Assembly (NCBI GenBank): GCA_020736575.1
Contig: JAGPYM010000003.1
Span: forward strand, 434,001-498,000
Reading direction: 5' to 3'
Origin: Thelonectria olida
Lineage: Eukaryota; Ascomycota; Sordariomycetes; Hypocreales; Nectriaceae
DNA length: 64,000 nucleotides
Part shown: positions 23,521-35,187 of the stretch, one piece after another
Layout: the number at the start of each line of letters is the position of its first letter
How positions within the stretch are numbered: the first letter of the stretch is position 1
Position numbers and translations under genes: made by a program
Notes under the pieces: generated by a model
What the model was told of the DNA's origin: nothing
The model's input: only the letters and a program-made list of their open reading frames with translations
Databases searched by the model: none

Positions 23521-25233
23521 ATGAACACTCGCAGGCAGAACCGCGACTGGCGCAATCGCCCACGGCGCCCCGAAGAGCGGATCGAGTATCGAAGTCGAAG
23601 CCCTCCAACCGCTCCTCGGAGGCGTTCCCTTCATGAGGAGTTTGGAAGGCGACGAAGTAGAAGCCCCCTTAGACGAGTCCGAATAGGCGGCCCTGCTCAT
23701 ACTCTGGCCATGGTTCCAACCATGCGCATGACCACGACCGTTGATGACCAAGGCCAAATACTGGGCCTGCGATTCCATAACGCAAGCGACGGCGGTGGGC
23801 GACAACACAACATCATGTCGCCCCATCCCGACTTCCCCGAAGGCCTTATGGTCCGAACTGATACCAGAACCGGGATGGCGGATGCCTACGACGCGATGAG
23901 AGCGGGCACTGGTGCCACAGAGATTGGATGCTTTATGTTCCCAATCCTTCCGAGGCAACCTGGCACAAGAGAGAGACATCGTCGAGAAATCCCACTCTCT
24001 GCTCTCCTCGGGAACGCCTCGCACCCGACCCCAGATTTCCCGAGTATCAAATCCGAACCCATGAAGTCTGATGGCGATGCAGCATCCAGGCCAGTCCAAG
24101 TTGACGTCTCTGGGCCTCCATTGGACGGCACCGCCGGTAGTCAAGCCCTTGCTCAGTACAGCCATCCTGATGCCCCTAAGACGCCTTTAGGCCGTGCCAC
24201 TGGCATTCCTTTCGATCATTCTTCCCTCATTGGAAACACGCCAAATGCCGACGCAGCGACCAGCGAAGACCTCCGATTGCGCCACACAGGGTTGAACCGT
24301 TTCCGGGCTATATCACTCAGGCTGCTCTCCCAGCCACCCATGGTCTTTGAGCCCGAGGCAAGGGACACGAGCGGCCTCGATTGCATGGTCCGGTTCCTCC
24401 AATATGCGAATTACCTGACCCTCGCTCACGGTGGCTCGGCGAAGGATGCATACCATCCGCCATCAGGAGATGAGAATCCGATCCTGACGTACTCGTATCG
24501 AGATTTTGGACGCCATCGCGGTGGCGTTGCGCTGAGAAATGAGCGGATCAAGGCCAAGCAGCAGTTGCTCGACATGCTCGAGCAACACGTCGCTGGGCCC
24601 GATCTCTCTTTCGACTCAATCGACTACACTCCTCTCATGGTCGAAACCCTATGGTCATTGGGCCCCTGGGACCTTGCACAATCTAATATGATCTGGAACG
24701 GGAGATTTGAAGGTCCCTGGCAGATAGACCGCTTCGATGCCCAAAAACAAGATTCTCTCCTGGATTTCGACTGTCAGTTTGATGATAAGAAGGACCTGCA
24801 AACCTTTATCGACGACTTCTTCCGACCCTCTTTCAGATACAACCCACCCTATGAGATACTAATCACGAACAGCTCCGCTCAGCTGGTGAGAATCCGTTAC
24901 CGGTCTCATGCCGTGCGTCCTTGGCCCATCGAAAGACTGCGTGAATTTGAAATGCCGATAGCATCCTTCTCAACGGATGGCGAGCGCGAGCGAGTGAGCT
25001 GGGACACGACTGTTACTTTTGTGCTCGTTGCCGTCGTTCGATTGAGAGACGACAAGCACGGGAAGGATTACATCCGAACCTATGGTCTGTCAGGTTGTCG
25101 AACACCCATGCATGACTCCTCACCCTCGTTCATGAAAGGGGACTGGAGCTTGAAGGATTTGGGCTCGAAAGAGTACACGTTGCTGTACGCGAAGAGGCCC
25201 GGAGCCACCACTGTGGTTCTAAGTGAAGAGTGA
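23521..25233 (+). CDS. Uncharacterised Arg/Ser-rich fungal protein
   Basis: Intronless 570-residue protein; family not recognised. The first 50 residues are strongly basic with several RS and SRSP/SRSPL dipeptide clusters, resembling a short RS domain of RNA-associated proteins. The middle is Pro/Asp-rich and probably disordered. The last 300 residues look folded, with many aromatic and acidic residues (DCQFDDKKDLQTFIDDFF) and a beta-rich end. The start is placed at the ATG at 23521, immediately before the basic region. An in-frame ATG upstream (near 23431) would add a hydrophobic stretch that may be a leader translation artefact or an N-terminal anchor. Confidence 0.7.
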   Translation: MNTRRQNRDWRNRPRRPEERIEYRSRSPPTAPRRRSLHEEFGRRRSRSPLRRVRIGGPAHTLAMVPTMRMTTTVDDQGQILGLRFHNASDGGGRQHNIMSPHPDFPEGLMVRTDTRTGMADAYDAMRAGTGATEIGCFMFPILPRQPGTRERHRREIPLSALLGNASHPTPDFPSIKSEPMKSDGDAASRPVQVDVSGPPLDGTAGSQALAQYSHPDAPKTPLGRATGIPFDHSSLIGNTPNADAATSEDLRLRHTGLNRFRAISLRLLSQPPMVFEPEARDTSGLDCMVRFLQYANYLTLAHGGSAKDAYHPPSGDENPILTYSYRDFGRHRGGVALRNERIKAKQQLLDMLEQHVAGPDLSFDSIDYTPLMVETLWSLGPWDLAQSNMIWNGRFEGPWQIDRFDAQKQDSLLDFDCQFDDKKDLQTFIDDFFRPSFRYNPPYEILITNSSAQLVRIRYRSHAVRPWPIERLREFEMPIASFSTDGERERVSWDTTVTFVLVAVVRLRDDKHGKDYIRTYGLSGCRTPMHDSSPSFMKGDWSLKDLGSKEYTLLYAKRPGATTVVLSEE

Positions 25234-25907
25234 CTTGGCCAGGATGTTGGGTTATTTGAGTCCTTTAATTCTGGGCAAGCACACCTGGATTTTAACCAGA
25301 CGTCTCCACGCCAGGCAAGCGGCTTTCGTTTATCTCGGATGATCCAGGCGCTCATGATCGTCCTTCATAGAGATAGATGTCTCTCGACAGGGCTCAACTT
25401 AGTCAGTTGGGCGTTGCTCATTCAACTCGGGGGTACAAGCAGGACCTTGGAGTGTTGGGGGATGGAAGGACGGCAACGGAGACTGGCTGGGGTTGAAATA
25501 GGGATTGGTACATGAATGAAACACTTTCACCTCCTCTCAATTGCTTGTCTATCGTTCGCTTGATTATCGTGTGACTGAGGCTGATCTACCTTTCGTGACG
25601 GTCTGCTTTGCGATGGGCGTACGCGTTAGTAAGAGTTGAGGCTGCTTCGTTGCCGAGGACTTGAAGGGCCTTTGCCATCTACCACGGAGATGCGGTTCCC
25701 TCTCAGTGTGAGTAGTAGACAATTGGATGGGCTGAAAGAAGCGACGGGGAGACAAGCCTCGGAGCGAAACAGCTCCTTATAAAATACAAGCAGCTCAGGA
25801 ATCACTTGGACGCAGTAAACTTGTGAAGCGCACGCTACCTACCTATTAATCCGAAACGCCAACAATTGTCATTAGGTATCCAAAAGATAAGACGAAATGC
25901 CATCTAT
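25234..25907. other. Convergent 3' intergenic spacer
   Basis: Lies between the ends of the Arg/Ser-rich gene and the membrane protein gene. No feature is seen. Confidence 0.4.
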
Positions 25908-27647
25908 CTAAAAATGAGGAAACAAGTCAACCCATTCTAGTGATACATAGACGCCAACTGACACATGCCTCAAGCTCAAAAAGGACTCAACAATGATGAA
26001 GAGCCGCGCCGCAAGGTAGACGATTACTCCCAGAAGCGCCAGAGACCACAACACCCCCTCGTTACGCATTCGCATAACATGCAAGATCCCCCAGATCATC
26101 AACGCCACCGGGAACCCCGACGCAATGACAATGCAGCTAATCTTCCACATGAGGCCTTCCAGCAGCGTCGGGAAGCCCCAACTCCAGGCCGTGAGATGCA
26201 CGCCGCCGTACATGCCTGGGAGCACAAACAGCAAGAACGCATAGCTCCAGCCAAAAGAGTCCCGATCAAAGTTCTCTCTATCGGTTTTAAAAGGTTGGCC
26301 ATTTGTGCGGAACTCGTCCAGTTGTTCGAGGAAAAGCACCCCCGAGTTGTCGTCTCGCAGCGGCTGGTAGCCTTGGGCTGACTCGAGGTCGTTGGGGTTT
26401 TGTGCAAGGCCAGGGACATAGGCGTCTCTCGCAGCCAGCGCAATGCGATCGCCAAAGTCAAACGTCTCCATGATCAATTCCCAGCGCTTTAGGAATCTGG
26501 GCGTTACTGTCAGCATGCGGTGGGGGCCTGGGGCTTTGTCGGTCTTGTAGAATGCGAGGCCGAACGGCAGAGTGTCGCCGTCCACCAAGACACTTCCTGA
26601 CTCTGGATTTCTCCAGCGAACTCCTTGCTGGTGCATATTTGCCAGAGTCCGTGGTGCGACTATGGCTAATTGCTTGTTCCATTCGGGGTAGAAGTGCTCC
26701 TGGACCATGGCGGCAATCTCGCCCTTGAAGTCTGCTGCTGAGAGAACTTCGGGGTCTTGAACGTCGAGTGGTTTCTAACAGGTCAGCGCAAGTACGACGA
26801 CGGCGATTTCAGAACTTACCTTGAGCCAGCAGACGTAGAGGAAGATGGCGCAGACCACGTGAACCATGGTATGCACCTCGAGAATGGTCAAGGGGAGGTG
26901 ATGGACCTTGCGCGCAATGCACTGGCCGACCATCCACGACACTTGTATAAACACAAGCGCCTTCTGGATCGAGTTGGCCTTGCTTTTGTCGACAATCTTG
27001 CTCTTGGGAATGTTGATCCAGTGCCCATGCTGTGCCAGCCTAATGACGCCCTCAGCACTCAGGCGAGCCGACCGTGGATGCGGCATGCGAAGAAACGCTT
27101 CACTCTTAAACGGCGATAATTCTTCCAGGGAAAGCACATCGTCGATATCCACACGGACGCCGCCCATGACAACAAAGAAAGCATACGTCAAGCCGAGTCT
27201 GAGCTAGAGATCAGAGTGTTAGTTATGGGTCTTGTATTGGAGGACCATACTCGCATTCTTGATCTTGGGGTCTTCACTCGCGACTTGAAGGATGCGCAAC
27301 TGCTTCTTTAAGCGCCATGCTTTTCGCAGTTGTTCAGCAGCCGTGAAGACGACGATTTCCGGGGCAAAAAGCGCCAGGATGACCCATGTAAATTTGATCC
27401 ACGAGACGGAGTACCAGGCGCTGAAGGCAGGCACATTGAGATGCAGAGCCGTGTAGATGCAGGCGACCAGCGTCAGGACACAGCTCTGGATAATGTCCAT
27501 TGTGCCGCGGATGTTGGGGGAATTGACCCAGGCATGGGCTATCGTCGTTCGCAGTGTAGCGGTATCATTGCTGTATGGGAGCGAGATTAACCAGGGAATT
27601 TTGGTTGCGTTTTGCGGCGTGGCCGCTTCAACTAGGGGATGCACCAT
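25908..27647 (-). CDS. Fungus-specific polytopic membrane protein
   Basis: 547 residues from three exons (27647-27255, 27203-26820, 26774-25908). About seven hydrophobic segments are visible: two in exon 1 (IIQSCVLTLVACIYTALHL; FTWVILALFAPEIVVF), two in exon 2 around QVSWMVGQCIA and VVCAIFLYVCWL, and three at the C-terminus, including SLALLGVIVYLAARLFIIV. Between them is a long soluble loop. The architecture matches a large fungal family without known function, often found in rapidly evolving regions. The first intron fits best as a GC-AG intron (donor GCGAGT at 27254), because no GT donor gives an open frame into exon 2 (LRLGLTYAFFVVMGG). The start ATG is clear but an upstream exon cannot be excluded. 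Confidence 0.72.
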
Positions 27648-28398
27648 GGTCCCTTTGACGGGAGCGGTGTGTTTCTCTGGGCGATATACAAAGACTCAAT
27701 GCTCGGTATATCCGAACTGTTGGCCGTTTCACTGGGCTCATAATCATGGAGGAGGGGGTTCAACATGCGGAGACGAGTGGGCGGACAAGGTGCCATATTT
27801 ATCAGGGTGTACGGGAGTTGAGCCTCATGCATCGGCTTGGATTCAGCTCATGCAGCTAAGACGATAGCTCAAGGCAGAGGCGGCAGATGGAGAGCGGCCA
27901 TTTGAGTATCTCTGGGCAGGCTGAGTTAGGCGCATACGAGTTAACCCAGGTCAGTAAGAGCGGGCGAACTCGCCCACAATTGCGCTGGGCTTCTTGTCCA
28001 AGCCACAGGGGGAGCCAAGGCGAGGTGCATGAGTATTGCAGGAGTCCTTTGCCGCAGTCCAACAATGGCTCCATGTCTTTTGGTAGTTGTCTCTTCTCAC
28101 TTAGCGTCCATGGGCGTTTGCAGGTTACACAACCGCTTGTCTCACAGTCTGAGTGGCTCGTCTTAGGACGGTTCGTGCAGCCACCTAATTTCCACGCGAC
28201 GCCACCAGGTACAGGTACGCCTTGCCAAACACGACACCAGCCGTTGGAAGCAACGTTGCTAGGCCAAGGCAGTCTTTCTTCACACTGATTCTACCCAAAT
28301 CGTGTCAAAGATGTGAGTGCGACAGAGTACAAATACGCGTGCCTGGGTGTAGGAGATGAGATAACAGTTTGAGTCTTTAAATATCGTCTAGACTTGGT
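27648..28398. other. Intergenic
   Basis: Promoter of the membrane protein gene and 3' flank of the GDSL esterase. No further feature is seen. Confidence 0.4.
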
Positions 28399-29341
28399 CT
28401 ACCCAGCAAAGCTGTTGATGGCCTCTATAAACAACTTTCCAATCATCGCATGCACCTCCTTGACCGGATGATACGAATCAAAGAACAGATGACGCTCAGG
28501 ATCGCTGCATAAATGCCGAGCCACTCCCTCACTTGTGTATACACCCGTCAAGCATGCGACTGGCGGATGAACATACTTCTCGTCCACGTCAAACGCAGCC
28601 GGCCGCGCTGTAATATTGCGGAATAGCGCGCCGACGTCGATAAAGGTGGCCTGGACGTAAGGTGAATAGCCGGCGACGATATTCTTCAGCCCGACGGTCA
28701 AGTCGTCGCTGTAGACTCGGACACTGGGAATGTTGTAGTCGGAAGTGTTGTACGTCGCTGGAAACGTGGTTATTGTGTTATAATTGGCCAAGACGAAGGT
28801 CTTTGCCCCAGCACGATATAAGCGATTGACATGCGCATCGATCAAGCTGCTGACGTCTGCGCCGGTGACAGTCGTGTTGAAGAGAATGTCATTCGCGCCA
28901 ATCCAGTGGACAAAGACGTCATCGGATCGAGGCGCATCCCACAACAAGAATGAATCGATCTGGTCGGCGGCAGATGGCACCGGGATGGTCGAGCTAGCTC
29001 CCGTGCCGCCGGCGACAAACGAATTGTCGGCGGTAGCTCCGCCGGTCGCGAGGTTGATGAGCTCCAGGTTGAGAGCCTCCGCGACAACGTCGTTCCATTT
29101 CGGTCCGTTTCTGAACAGTCAGAATGAACTTGGCAGGCGGCGTGGTGACTTACGAGAACGAGTGTCGGTAATAGGCTGGGTCTACTGGCCACGATCCGTT
29201 GCTTGCGATCCACGACCCATTCCCGTTGTCGCTGAAGCTATCGCCAAATACGATCAGCCGCGATACGCTGCGACGTGTGTGCGGATAGCACCAGCACAAT
29301 GAGGCGCCACAGGTGAGGGTTGAGAGGACACTCGGTCTCAT
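28399..29341 (-). CDS. Secreted GDSL-type esterase/lipase
   Basis: SGNH-fold hydrolase of 299 residues from two exons (29341-29154, 29110-28399; 43-bp intron). Block I VFGDSFSDNG supplies the nucleophile Ser at residue 35. NLATGGATADNSF carries the oxyanion Gly. WIGANDI is block III with Asn. FFDSYHPVKEVH near the C-terminus supplies the catalytic Asp and His. The short hydrophobic Cys-containing N-terminus suggests a signal peptide, and several N-glycosylation sequons follow. The layout is like fungal CE16 acetylesterases that remove acetyl groups from plant polysaccharide fragments, but substrate choice cannot be fixed from sequence. With the expansin-like protein, it suggests plant-wall contact. 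Confidence 0.86.
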
Positions 29342-29890
29342 TGTAAAGAAATGGATTCACGGCGAGAATAAGTAGAAATGTTTACAATTGGGCACGTACT
29401 CTATGATTTATCCAGCCACGCCACGCTTGGAGGCAGCATCGTTAAGCTCCGTTTTGAAGCTTTACGCTGCTTTCGGCCGGAACCTACGGAGCTTACGGCC
29501 AAACCCTATGAGTCCTACGAATCCTTTGACGTCAAATACTTGTAGAATGTAATCAACTCGACGGTAAGAACTGGACTATTCCTGCTAATTGTCGTATATA
29601 TAACATTGCACTGCCACTACAATATATCATGACTGTTGCATGCGTATCTAGTTTGCCTCCCCATCCTACCTATGGCAGAGAAGCAGGCTGTATCTACGTA
29701 TCTGGCACTCTCTCGAACAGTCATCGCTGTCATCACACTGAAATGGACGCTCGTTTGTCATAAATTCTTAAAATAAGCCAAACATATTATTTAAAGGTAT
29801 CGCAATAATACATCCATCCTGCCGTGCGCTCTATCATGTACACATTTCATATCGTCATTGAATCCATCATTAAATCGTTTCTTTGTCCCT
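29342..29890. other. Intergenic, AT-rich
   Basis: Promoter of the GDSL esterase and 3' flank of the small gene that follows. No additional feature is seen. Confidence 0.4.
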
Positions 29891-30157
29891 TTATGCAAAG
29901 ATTGACTCGAGAACCATGTCAAAGAACTTGGATCGAGGTTCGACAGGTTTTGCCGCCACGGGTTGGCTCGGTGCAGTGTATTGGCCACTGTATCGATCAA
30001 AGCTGCGTTGGGAGCGAACGAAGCCGCCAGCAACTGTGGCGCTTCCGACGGCGAGGACGACGTGGAGGAACCTGATGTTATTAGCATGTGTAGGCTGTAT
30101 CAGGGCGGTTGGTTCTTACTTGGGGCCGGCCTGAATTGCGTTGGGGATGGCAAGCAT
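29891..30157 (-). CDS. Small conserved-looking protein, 72 residues
   Basis: Two exons (30157-30120, 30071-29891) joined over a 49-bp intron with donor GTAAGA and acceptor CATCAG, and with TGCTAATAAC as a branch-like site. The spliced frame runs MLAIPNAIQAGPK, then FLHVVLAVGSATVAGGFV, then SQRSFDRYSGQYTAPSQP, and ends KFFDMVLESIFA. One hydrophobic helix of about 18 residues sits at residues 14-31. A short N-terminus and a basic, aromatic tail after the helix would suit a small inner-mitochondrial or ER single-pass protein, but I do not recognise the family. Unspliced frames here read poorly, so it is easily missed by ORF calling. Confidence 0.68.
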
Positions 30158-31279
30158 TTTGGATGAAGTGTGGTGGAAGTATTGGTGTTGAAGTATTGGT
30201 ATTCGTAAGGTGACCCGTATTGTTGGTCAGGTTGTTATTGATGATTGTGACTGAGAATGATGATGAGTAACTTGAAGATCCAGGAAGCGATGGAATCTTA
30301 TATCATCATGTTCGAAATGCCGTCTTCTCATGATTCGATGCTCGGCTGTTGACGTCGCACGTTTATGATTACCCGTGGTGTGATGATCACCATGATGAGA
30401 GCTAAACCCGTGTCGGGCGCTTCCGCCGGGCTCTGCCCAACGTGATCTGGGCCGGTGGCAATGGAGGATTGGGTTGATTGAATTCAGTGTGAATACCGCA
30501 TTGTTATTGTTCTGGGCTTTGCATTCTCGACTGCATGGAAGGACATTCCCTGTTGACGACTGGTGATGACCAGGCGCGGCGACTACCGATGCCGTCCATC
30601 TTCAGGCCCAGCTGCAACCCTCGCATCACCGCCTCAGACGCAATCACATGTCTGTCTCAGATGGTCTCCCTTTGCGTTCAGCAGACAGTCGCCTCAATGC
30701 ACAGCATCTGCCCATAAAGCTGGTTGCGTCGTGTCGAATGTGTCGCATCCCGTGACAATGGAATGACCTGGTTGCCGGCTTCCGGGATATTCTCGCCTGG
30801 CTGACCCTGGTCCTCTCAGCCAGGGCGGCGCAACTTACGAGCATGGATCTGATGCGACGGTGCATCTTCAGGTTCCCCGCGTTTCTTCACAGCCCACATG
30901 ACGTTTGATCGTACCAACCCCGGGTTTCGAGCCACGGATCATGGGTCTACGGCAGATGCATCGAAGTGGCATGTTGAAGGGTTTCAACCGGGATATGAAA
31001 GCTTGATCCTCGAGATGAGATTGAATTGCATCAGCTCGTAAGTTAACTGGCAGGACAGGATAGCATAGCACGAATAGCGTGGATCTCCCGGAGAGGCTCA
31101 ATGCTTGGGCCACGGCCGGCACTTTAAGGCCCTAGATCCCGGGACACCGGACACTTCCGGGGCTCCACTGTGCCGGGGCTGCTCGCCGCCTCTTCGATCT
31201 TACCTAGCCAAGGTATTCACGGATACAGGACTGGCTGGAGCTCTATCAGTCGCGCACCTCGGGCAATTTTCTTGTCAAA
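30158..31279. other. Intergenic
   Basis: 1.1 kb between the small gene and the broken TPR tail of the NLR. Open frames at 30563-30766 and 31105-31317 show no protein-like character. Nothing else is seen. Confidence 0.4.
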
Positions 31280-31552
31280 CTACCGAGCGGCGGATGATTG
31301 CGGCTTTCGATAGGTAAAGCAGTCTTGAATCAAGGCCAGAGCCTCGTCAATTCTGCCGACGAGTTTACTGATGAAGGCCAGGTTGTGCATGCTGCCAAGT
31401 GTGTTAGGATGCTGTTCTCCAAGCATCACATTCGCCGTCTCCTTCACGCTCTAATAGCTCTTCCACCTTCTCCCATCGGCCTTTGCTCAGATACCTCATC
31501 GCGAGGCTATTCGCGCTACTCACGTATTAGGATGTTGCTCTATAATCGCCAT
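31280..31552 (-). pseudogene. Decayed TPR repeats, 3' tail of the NLR
   Basis: Sequence directly after the NLR stop codon still encodes TPR repeats, but only by changing frame. Aligned to the standard repeat, the TAG at 31553-31555 replaces a conserved repeat residue. MAIIEQHPNT continues in frame. A one-base loss shifts to SSANSLAMRYLSKGRWEKV and EELLE, and a two-base loss shifts back to VKETANVMLGEQHPNT and LGSMHNLAFISKLVGRID, ending at the stop at 31280-31282. The two losses add up to three, so the final segment is again in the frame of the NLR. This is a recently truncated array rather than random sequence. Confidence 0.75.
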
Positions 31553-34500
31553 CTACATCATGTCTATCATTTTCTTCAATAGCTCTTCCGTCTCTTTCCA
31601 TCCACGTTGATTCTGGCGCATTGTCGCGGGGTTCAAGCTGCCCAATGTGTCTGGATGTCGCTCTCCTAGGAAATTCTGAAGAGCCCCTGATGCTTTCTCC
31701 GCCATCATCTCTGCTTCGAGAAATTGGCCCTGAGTAAAGGCATGGCATGCGCCCTTGTGCAGCAGCTCTGCCCACTGCTTCAGTGAAACCTCATCTTGTG
31801 GCGGATACTCCGTGACTGTCATTACGTGAAGGAACAGTCTCCTGAAATCTTCCCAATTGGCCATGTCTGCAGTTGGGAACGCATTCGCCATCCGCGCGAT
31901 GCATTGTCGTTTGACATGTTCCAAATCACCATTGGCCTCAAGCCAGCGTCTGACAATTTGCTGTATCACACGGTGCATTATGAAGGTGTTCTTCTCCTGG
32001 ACATTTTGAATCAGAGAATATTGCAGCAGCATCGCTATATCTTCCTCAAAGGCGGTTCTCAAGCTCTCATGGCTGTCGTCGTCGTTATCGTCGCCGTCGT
32101 TCCCGCCATCTATCTGCGAGCCGGCCTGACTCTTCTGTAAGACTTGTGGTTGAAGGAGTGACCTAGGAATGCTGTCTGGGTCAAAGAAGCTCATGAGAGA
32201 CACTAGATCGGCCGCAGATCGCCTCTCAGTGCGGATACGGGTGAGTAACATATGCCACAGCCTGTCCGATAACCTCTTCATGTCAACGTCCTCTGTTAGG
32301 GCACCTATGGTGTGTGAGTACCGGTCCAAGAATTGCGTGACTGACGGCTGAAGGTTCATCCGCCGAATGAATGTCGCGACCTTGCTGATTGCCAAAGGAG
32401 AGAAGCCTAATAATTCCACTAGGTCCCAGGCTGCCTCCATTTCAGGGGGGGCGATAAACCCCAAGATGTTCTCGAGAAGCCCAATAGCCTCCACTGGGGA
32501 CATTGCCCCAACTTTGATAATGCCCTCGGGGCCCCCCGTCAGCTTCGACGCCAGGTCCGCGTTTCGAGTAGTGACGAGGACAGACCCGTTGCGGCTCCTT
32601 GGAAGATACGTCCATAAAGCCCGCTCTCTAATTTCGCCATGTGCAGGCGCACCGAAGAACACGTCGGCATCGTCAGCGTTGTCAAGAATTAGATGCCATG
32701 GACCATTCGCCTCATTACTCAGCCAGCTTTCGACCCTCTGAAATAGATCGGCCTGTAGCTTGTTTCGGCCAGGAAGCTCGGCGGCATTGGCGATAATCCG
32801 GAAGCCTTTCTCGATGCTCGCCATGTCGCTGGCGTGGATCCAGAACACCCAAGTCTTGCCCCCAGAGTCTTCTCGCATCCGATGGCCGTGCTCGATAGCA
32901 AGTTGCGTCTTCCTATCCTCATATTAGTATTACGATTTGACAGCCCTCAAGATAGGACGTACCCAATACCGCCCACACCCACAAGAGCTGCGCGCCCCGC
33001 CGGCTCGGAGCAGACCTCCTGTATTCTATTGAGATAATCGCCGCGCGGGACGAATGTAGGGTTGAGGCCAAAGGGGATCATGGTCGATAAATGACTCGGG
33101 GGCGGGTCCTGTCGGTGCTGTGATAGCTTGAGCGCTGCCGACCAAGATCTTTTCATCTTCGTGAGGAGCTTATCCTCTTCCACGGGTACTTCATCGTTGC
33201 GGGGGACATTTTCCCAATCTACGTAAGTCTCGGGAATTGGGACAACGTCTCCAGAAAGAAGCACATCGTCATCATTTTCGTCCTGTAGGCTGTCGTTCTC
33301 AATGTCCATCTCAAGATCAAGGCCAGTCTGGTCAGAGCCGAGCCGAGAAGCCCGCGACAAGCTGCCATCAGTGCCGCCAGATACACTCTGGCATTCTGAG
33401 GTAACTTCTGCCACGCCATCTATGAGGATTAGTCGCAGTGTAAGACGCATGATGGTCTGGAGATGCATTGCCACATGGCTTGCAATCGCCTCGATGGTCG
33501 GGTGTTTGCTTTCGGGGGTTTCAGCGTGGGCGTTCGATGCCGGTTGCTCGATGGCCGATTCAGGGTCCTCGCCGCCATGGAGATCCAATTCCATGTTAGC
33601 AGCCTCTATCTTGGTGCCCTTGCGGCTATCATCAAAGGTTTCCTGATGATTGGGAGTTTCTATAAATGATATTTCGTTGAAGTGGTGTTTCGAGTCTTTC
33701 GAGAAGGCATCATGTTCGTTCATAGAAAAGCAACACAAAGGGCAAATATCGTGCGAACGAGGGGTTCGGAGGCGGCTCTGCTGCACAATTACCTGAACTT
33801 GTGGCCCGGTGAAAGTGCCTTCATGGGACTTGGTCATATGCTCGGTCAGGTCTTGTGGTCTTGCAAAAGTAGAATCATCATCGCCATTGCACACGGGACA
33901 AACCCACGATGACGGGAGATGCACTTCTCGATGCCAGTTTTGACCGTGAGTCAGGCGCATGTGCTGGGACCACTCCGTGGAGGTTGCGAATCTGGCCAAT
34001 GGGTCAGAGCATTTCTCCGATATGCAAACATAGGGCTTAAAGTCGTCGTTGACATGCTGCCTGGGATGTAAGAAGTCAGAACGGTTCGACTTTGTCGGGA
34101 AAAGAGGCTTCATACGTCCACTTCTCGCCTTCAAATTCGGCTTTCGAGAGGGGCTTAAAGCACCATTCGCAGGCCATGCTTCCCTTGGACGGCCGTGGAT
34201 ACTCTACCTTGCTAATGAGAATAGACTTTGTCTTGCTCTTTCTAGAGCCGCTCTTCTTCTGCCACAGTGCCTCTCTGACTTCCCGACTGTTCAGGGACGT
34301 AGGTTCAGAGCTGGGCCATCCACGAAACGACGAAGGCCGAGGCATTGATCGGGGCATGGGCTCAGTCAAATCTTGGTTCTGGCCAGATACTTGCATCTCA
34401 AAATCCATGGGGCTTCCCGTCTCCGCATTGGCGACTGGCCTCTCATCGATGGGGGACAATGGGCGCGGTATTCGACGCTGTGATCGGGGGGGTTGCAGCT

Positions 34501-35187
34501 GTCCTTGCCGAGATTGGCGATAACGAAACAGCGCATATGTTTCAGTCATGGCTCGAGTAAGGAGATCTAGGAGCTCCAGGCTGATGTTTGGATGGATCGA
34601 TTTGAGGGCCAAATTCGATACCGCTCTGAACGAGGCAAAATTAAATCTCTCTGCGAATCTTGTAGCCTTGACTGATTCACTCGTCACCGATGACCTCCGA
34701 ATGGCGATCCCAAGATGGTTAAGACGCTCGACAGCGCCCGTGATCGCTTCGAGGTTCTCAAGAACTATTTGAGGTGGTGGCGGCGAGGGCTTACTCCCGT
34801 CGGAGTATTCGATGTCCATGCCTTGAAGAGTGTCATCGGGCTCAAAGACTGCAGAGATTAATGGTACTTGTTTATGTAGCCAAGAGCTTAGGGAGGCATA
34901 CGATGCGTCAAGCTTCTTTCCATGGTATCAAGAAGACGCAGCACGAGGTCTTGTATCTCGACATGGTGCCGAAGCCTGCTGTCAAGGCACACTTTCGATT
35001 CTGCAAAGACACCTAAAAAGGCGGCCCAAGTTGCGAATCGCTGCTGGTACTCGCCGAGGAGCTGTGCGTCATTTTGGTCGTTGTTGTCCTTCAGCCTCGA
35101 AATCCGTTCCTCAAACAACCTTTCGCATTCGCCCGCGAGTTCAAAAATGGGTTCCTCACTTTGGGTCTCGAGAGATGCCGGATCCAT
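31553..35187 (-). CDS. Fungal NLR: zinc fingers, NB-ARC and TPR repeats
   Basis: NOD-like signalling ATPase of 1158 residues from four exons (35187-34902, 34848-34116, 34060-32963, 32912-31553). An N-terminal helical domain (about 1-250; RFATWAAFLGVFAESK, LVLRLLDTMERSL) is followed by a Cys/His-rich zinc-finger block at about 350-460 (YVCISEKC, WVCPVCNG, ICPLCCF with paired His) and an acidic linker. The NB-ARC domain starts with P-loop VGVGGIGKTQLAIE near 700, assembled across the third intron. LILDNADD is Walker B, and GSVLVTTRN is the sensor strand. TPR sequence begins near residue 1090 (GERHPDTLGSLNPATMRQNQ) and is cut short by TAG. Such proteins act in heterokaryon incompatibility or immune-like responses; the ligand is unknown. 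Confidence 0.85.

Noticed and set aside
23509..24165. 218-codon minus-strand frame under the Arg/Ser-rich gene
   Set aside because: Shadow of the sense coding frame, with no domain and no splice signals.
34849..34901. Apparent frameshift between the first two NLR segments
   Set aside because: A 53-bp intron with donor GTATGC, an internal CTAAG and acceptor CTGCAG joins the exons in frame, so no mutation is needed.
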